From contig OW818685.1 in NCBI GenBank assembly GCA_942493245.1, positions 3,410,001-3,474,000 of the forward strand: a DNA stretch of 64,000 bases. The letters are read 5' to 3'. The first letter of the stretch is position 1. Every line of letters begins with the position of its first letter. The notes below the pieces were generated by a model. That model ran no database searches, was not told where the DNA came from, and saw only the letters and a list, made by a program, of their open reading frames with translations. This document shows, piece after piece, positions 61,906 to 64,000 of the stretch. The position numbers were made by a program, and so were the translations under genes. This DNA is from DAOPYU01 sp942493245 (GTDB lineage: Bacteria; Sumerlaeota; Sumerlaeia; UBA8349).

Positions 61906-62391
61906 ATGATACTGGTGGAAATGGAACTGCGCGAGATTCTGCGAGGCCCCCTGTCGGCCACGATCGTACTGGGCGAGTTGGAGGGAGGGGATCGCGAGTT
62001 TCCGGTGGATATTGATCTCCATGCCGCCACAGCGCTCGAGATGGCAGTAAACGGTGAGCAAACGCCCCGCCCTCTGACACACGATCTCATCCTGAACGTC
62101 ATTCAGGGTCTCAGCGCTTCGCTCAAACGCGTGATCGTGGACGAACTGCGGCTCGACGAATTCGGGCGCGGAACCTTCCACGGCAAACTCGATCTCGAAA
62201 AGAGCGATCTTTCCACCGTCTGGATAGACAGCCGCCCCAGCGACTCGCTGGTTCTGGCAACCAAACTGGGCGTCCCGATTTTCGTCAACGAGGAAGTACT
62301 GAATCAAGTGTCCGTCTATCGTATGCCCGAGGATGAAACATCCGCGGGCGAGGACTCCGATCCGCCCTCCGAATCGGAAGATCCCGAATAA
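61906..62391 (+). CDS. Bifunctional nuclease (BFN/DUF151) domain protein
   Basis: 161 residues. The BFN domain covers residues ~1-140: 'EFPVDIDLHAATALEMAVNGEQTPRPLTHDLILNVI' region, 'RVIVDELRLDEFGRGTFHGKL' and 'WIDSRPSDSLVLATKLGVPIFVNEEVL'. The C-terminal 20 residues are acidic and disordered-looking. Family members have reported DNase/RNase activity in plants, but the bacterial function is unsettled. The ATG follows GGGAGGAGACTGACCG. Tight spacing suggests cotranscription with pilT. Confidence 0.88.
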   Translation: MILVEMELREILRGPLSATIVLGELEGGDREFPVDIDLHAATALEMAVNGEQTPRPLTHDLILNVIQGLSASLKRVIVDELRLDEFGRGTFHGKLDLEKSDLSTVWIDSRPSDSLVLATKLGVPIFVNEEVLNQVSVYRMPEDETSAGEDSDPPSESEDPE

Positions 62392-62435
62392 ATGCCCGAA
62401 GTCGAAACAGCGTCATTGAGGGAGAGGTGTGATCC

Positions 62436-64000
62436 TTGCGGAAATCGAGGTTGGGTTCTCAGGATGCGGGGCAAAAACCGCAGAATCGTTTCATCGCGAA
62501 ACTTATTTGTGGACTCTTCGTCTGTCGGGGAAAAAGCCTCCGAACGCTGGCGGGAGGGCTTTTTTTCTGCTTGATCTGCCTGACGGGCCGAGGGGCCGAA
62601 TCCCCCACCCCTGCGGGAGAACAAGCGATTCTCGACGCGGCCCGCCCCATGCGGGCCGTCTGGGTGGAAGCCGCGGGGGCAGAATTGCGTTCCGCTGAAA
62701 GCTGCAAGGCGCTTGTGGAACGCCTGCGCAAAGCCAACGTGACGCATATCTTCGTGGAATGCTGCAAGTTCGGACGAGCGCTCTACCCCTCGAAAATCCT
62801 ACCGACCCTGAATCCAGAAAACACCACGTTCGACCCGTTAAGCGCCCTGCTGCAGGAAGCCACACGCAAAGACCAGCCACCCCTGCGCGTGGTCGCCGTG
62901 GTGGATCTGCTCACCCTCCACAACACCAAAACGCTCCCCGCCCAGGATGCAAACCACCCCCTGACACAACACTCCGACTGGGTCACCCGCAGCCGTTCCG
63001 GTGAAACACAGGACGCCACGGGCGCGGTGTATTACGATCCGGGCGTTCCCCAACTGACCGAGTATCTGGAATCCATTGTGCGGGAAATCGCGAGTCAGTA
63101 CCCGGTGAACGGGGTCCACTTTGCCGGGTGGCGTTACCCGGAAGCGAACAAAAACTGGGGTTACAACCCGCTGGCCCTGAGCGACTACCGCAGGCAGATG
63201 CAGTTGAACGATGGGAGCGTGCCCGAGCCGTCCGAACCCCAGTGGATCAGCTGGCGCCAGGAGCGTTTGACCTACCTGCTGGCGCGGCTCTCAAAAGCGG
63301 TTCTGGACACGCGCCCCAACGCTCGCGTGTCGGTTTCCGTCGTCGCCTCGGGCGATCCGCCGGGAGAAAAAACCCCGGGCGAACCGGATTTCATGGGGGC
63401 TTTGCAGCAGTGGCCCGTCTGGTGCCACCAGGGAGTGGTGCATGCCATTCTGCTGGAAGACTATTACGACCATAAGAGCAACGTCGAGCGTTTCATCCGC
63501 TGGATTGATTTTGCGCAGGGCCGCACCGGCGCGGCCCAACTGATTGTGGGCGTTTCCGGACGCCTGAACCCGGAGTCGGATGTCGTGATGCAATTGCGTC
63601 TGGCGCTCGGGTTGAAAGCCGTCCACACGCTCCTTTACTCCTACCAGCAACCCGTTCAGGCGCAGGCGGAAGGCTCGGACATCTTTGCCTTTCTGGGCCG
63701 GACGGTCTTCTCTTCTTCGTACGATCCTCCGCCCTACGTCCAGGAAACCATCGAAACCGTCCTTTACCCCAACGGGCAGGTTCTACCGCCTCCCCCGTCG
63801 AAAACCGACATGCAGCCGGTGAGCGTGGCGAGCTCCGTCAATCCAACGGATGTCATCCAGGCGCTTTCCGGATTTCCAGAACCCCTCGAAGCGCCGTCGG
63901 ATCGCATGGAGGAAGACCCCGACGCAACAGACACACTGCCGGATCTTCCCTCCTTTTCGTCTGAAGCCCCATCCGAACGGATGGATGCGGACGATCTCGA
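62436..64000 (+). CDS. Secreted glycoside-hydrolase-like protein (GHL10/DUF187 type), 3' end beyond the window
   Basis: At least 521 codons, open to the window end. A Lys/Arg-rich start leads into two hydrophobic stretches (FIAKLICGLFVC, then LAGGLFFCLICL) that act as signal or anchor. The main domain opens 'RPMRAVWVEAAGAELRS', then 'ANVTHIFVECCKFGRALYPSKI', 'GVHFAGWRYPE' and 'SVVASGDPPG', as in GHL10 barrels related to glycosidases. The last ~90 codons are Pro/Ser/Asp-rich and look like a linker. The start is a TTG at 62436 with GAGAGG eight bases upstream, right after an in-frame stop; no ATG fits. A terminator-like hairpin lies inside the signal-peptide region (62532-62566). Confidence 0.72.
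   Translation, partial: MRKSRLGSQDAGQKPQNRFIAKLICGLFVCRGKSLRTLAGGLFFCLICLTGRGAESPTPAGEQAILDAARPMRAVWVEAAGAELRSAESCKALVERLRKANVTHIFVECCKFGRALYPSKILPTLNPENTTFDPLSALLQEATRKDQPPLRVVAVVDLLTLHNTKTLPAQDANHPLTQHSDWVTRSRSGETQDATGAVYYDPGVPQLTEYLESIVREIASQYPVNGVHFAGWRYPEANKNWGYNPLALSDYRRQMQLNDGSVPEPSEPQWISWRQERLTYLLARLSKAVLDTRPNARVSVSVVASGDPPGEKTPGEPDFMGALQQWPVWCHQGVVHAILLEDYYDHKSNVERFIRWIDFAQGRTGAAQLIVGVSGRLNPESDVVMQLRLALGLKAVHTLLYSYQQPVQAQAEGSDIFAFLGRTVFSSSYDPPPYVQETIETVLYPNGQVLPPPPSKTDMQPVSVASSVNPTDVIQALSGFPEPLEAPSDRMEEDPDATDTLPDLPSFSSEAPSERMDADDL

Overview
The window is a GC-rich (roughly 60%), gene-dense bacterial chromosome segment with mostly short intergenic gaps. Gram-negative-type features include many Sec signal peptides, a GT9 (heptosyltransferase-like) domain, a GspB-like protein, a PilT ATPase and a type IV prepilin of the 'FTLIELLIVVAIIAILAAIA' kind. 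Together with type III glutamine synthetase, GTP-dependent PEP carboxykinase, a eukaryote-type HisA and many short palindromic intergenic repeats, this suggests an uncultured Gram-negative lineage such as Sumerlaeota, Hydrogenedentota or the PVC/FCB neighbourhood. The phylum guess is inference only.

Layout. 0.4-5 kb (+): leuS, a YjbQ-family protein, a STAS protein and a prepilin, closed by a strong terminator. 5-13 kb (-): two linked sets for polysaccharide or surface work, first hisA / GT39-like membrane protein / methyltransferase / lipoprotein, then, after a REP-like palindrome cluster, a GT4-toroid fusion and a GT2. 13-18.5 kb (-): ion homeostasis, with a CNNM-CBS protein, a 47-residue zinc ribbon, tRNA-Lys(CTT), TerC and a KimA-like K+ importer split by a one-base frameshift and preceded by a c-di-AMP (ydaO) riboswitch. 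19-23 kb (-): two secreted proteins (DUF4965 glutaminase-like, beta-propeller). 23-29 kb (-): an FMN-riboswitch-led array ribE-ribBA-ribH-Wzt-like ABC ATPase-nadA-gspB. 29-37 kb (-): a TPR membrane protein, rpoN, a GT2-GT9 fusion, a GT2 and pckG.

38-44.5 kb (+): murI, then three tandem paralogues of an unrecognised single-pass membrane protein. The third is cut by a 1,419-bp IS3-family element with a perfect 3-bp target duplication. Removing the element on paper restores a full frame. 44.6-48.4 kb (-): a secreted prolyl oligopeptidase and a GH30 glycosidase. 48.6-52 kb (+): a 1,116-residue LRR-Roc-COR-SEFIR protein, the strongest candidate for an immune or conflict gene. 52-54.6 kb (+): panD, a radical SAM protein and a membrane protein. 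55-59.6 kb (-): glnN and pyrG. 59.9-64 kb (+): rnhB, pilT, a bifunctional-nuclease-domain protein and a secreted GHL10-like protein that runs off the end.

Regulatory elements readable from sequence are two riboswitches (FMN, c-di-AMP), several TTGACA/TATAAT-like promoters with 17-18 bp spacing, and several intrinsic terminators. Dispersed palindromes (GGGCGGAC-N6-GTCCGCCC and others) mark many intergenic gaps. No CRISPR array or rRNA was seen. All family calls come from reading the translated sequence, without database searches.
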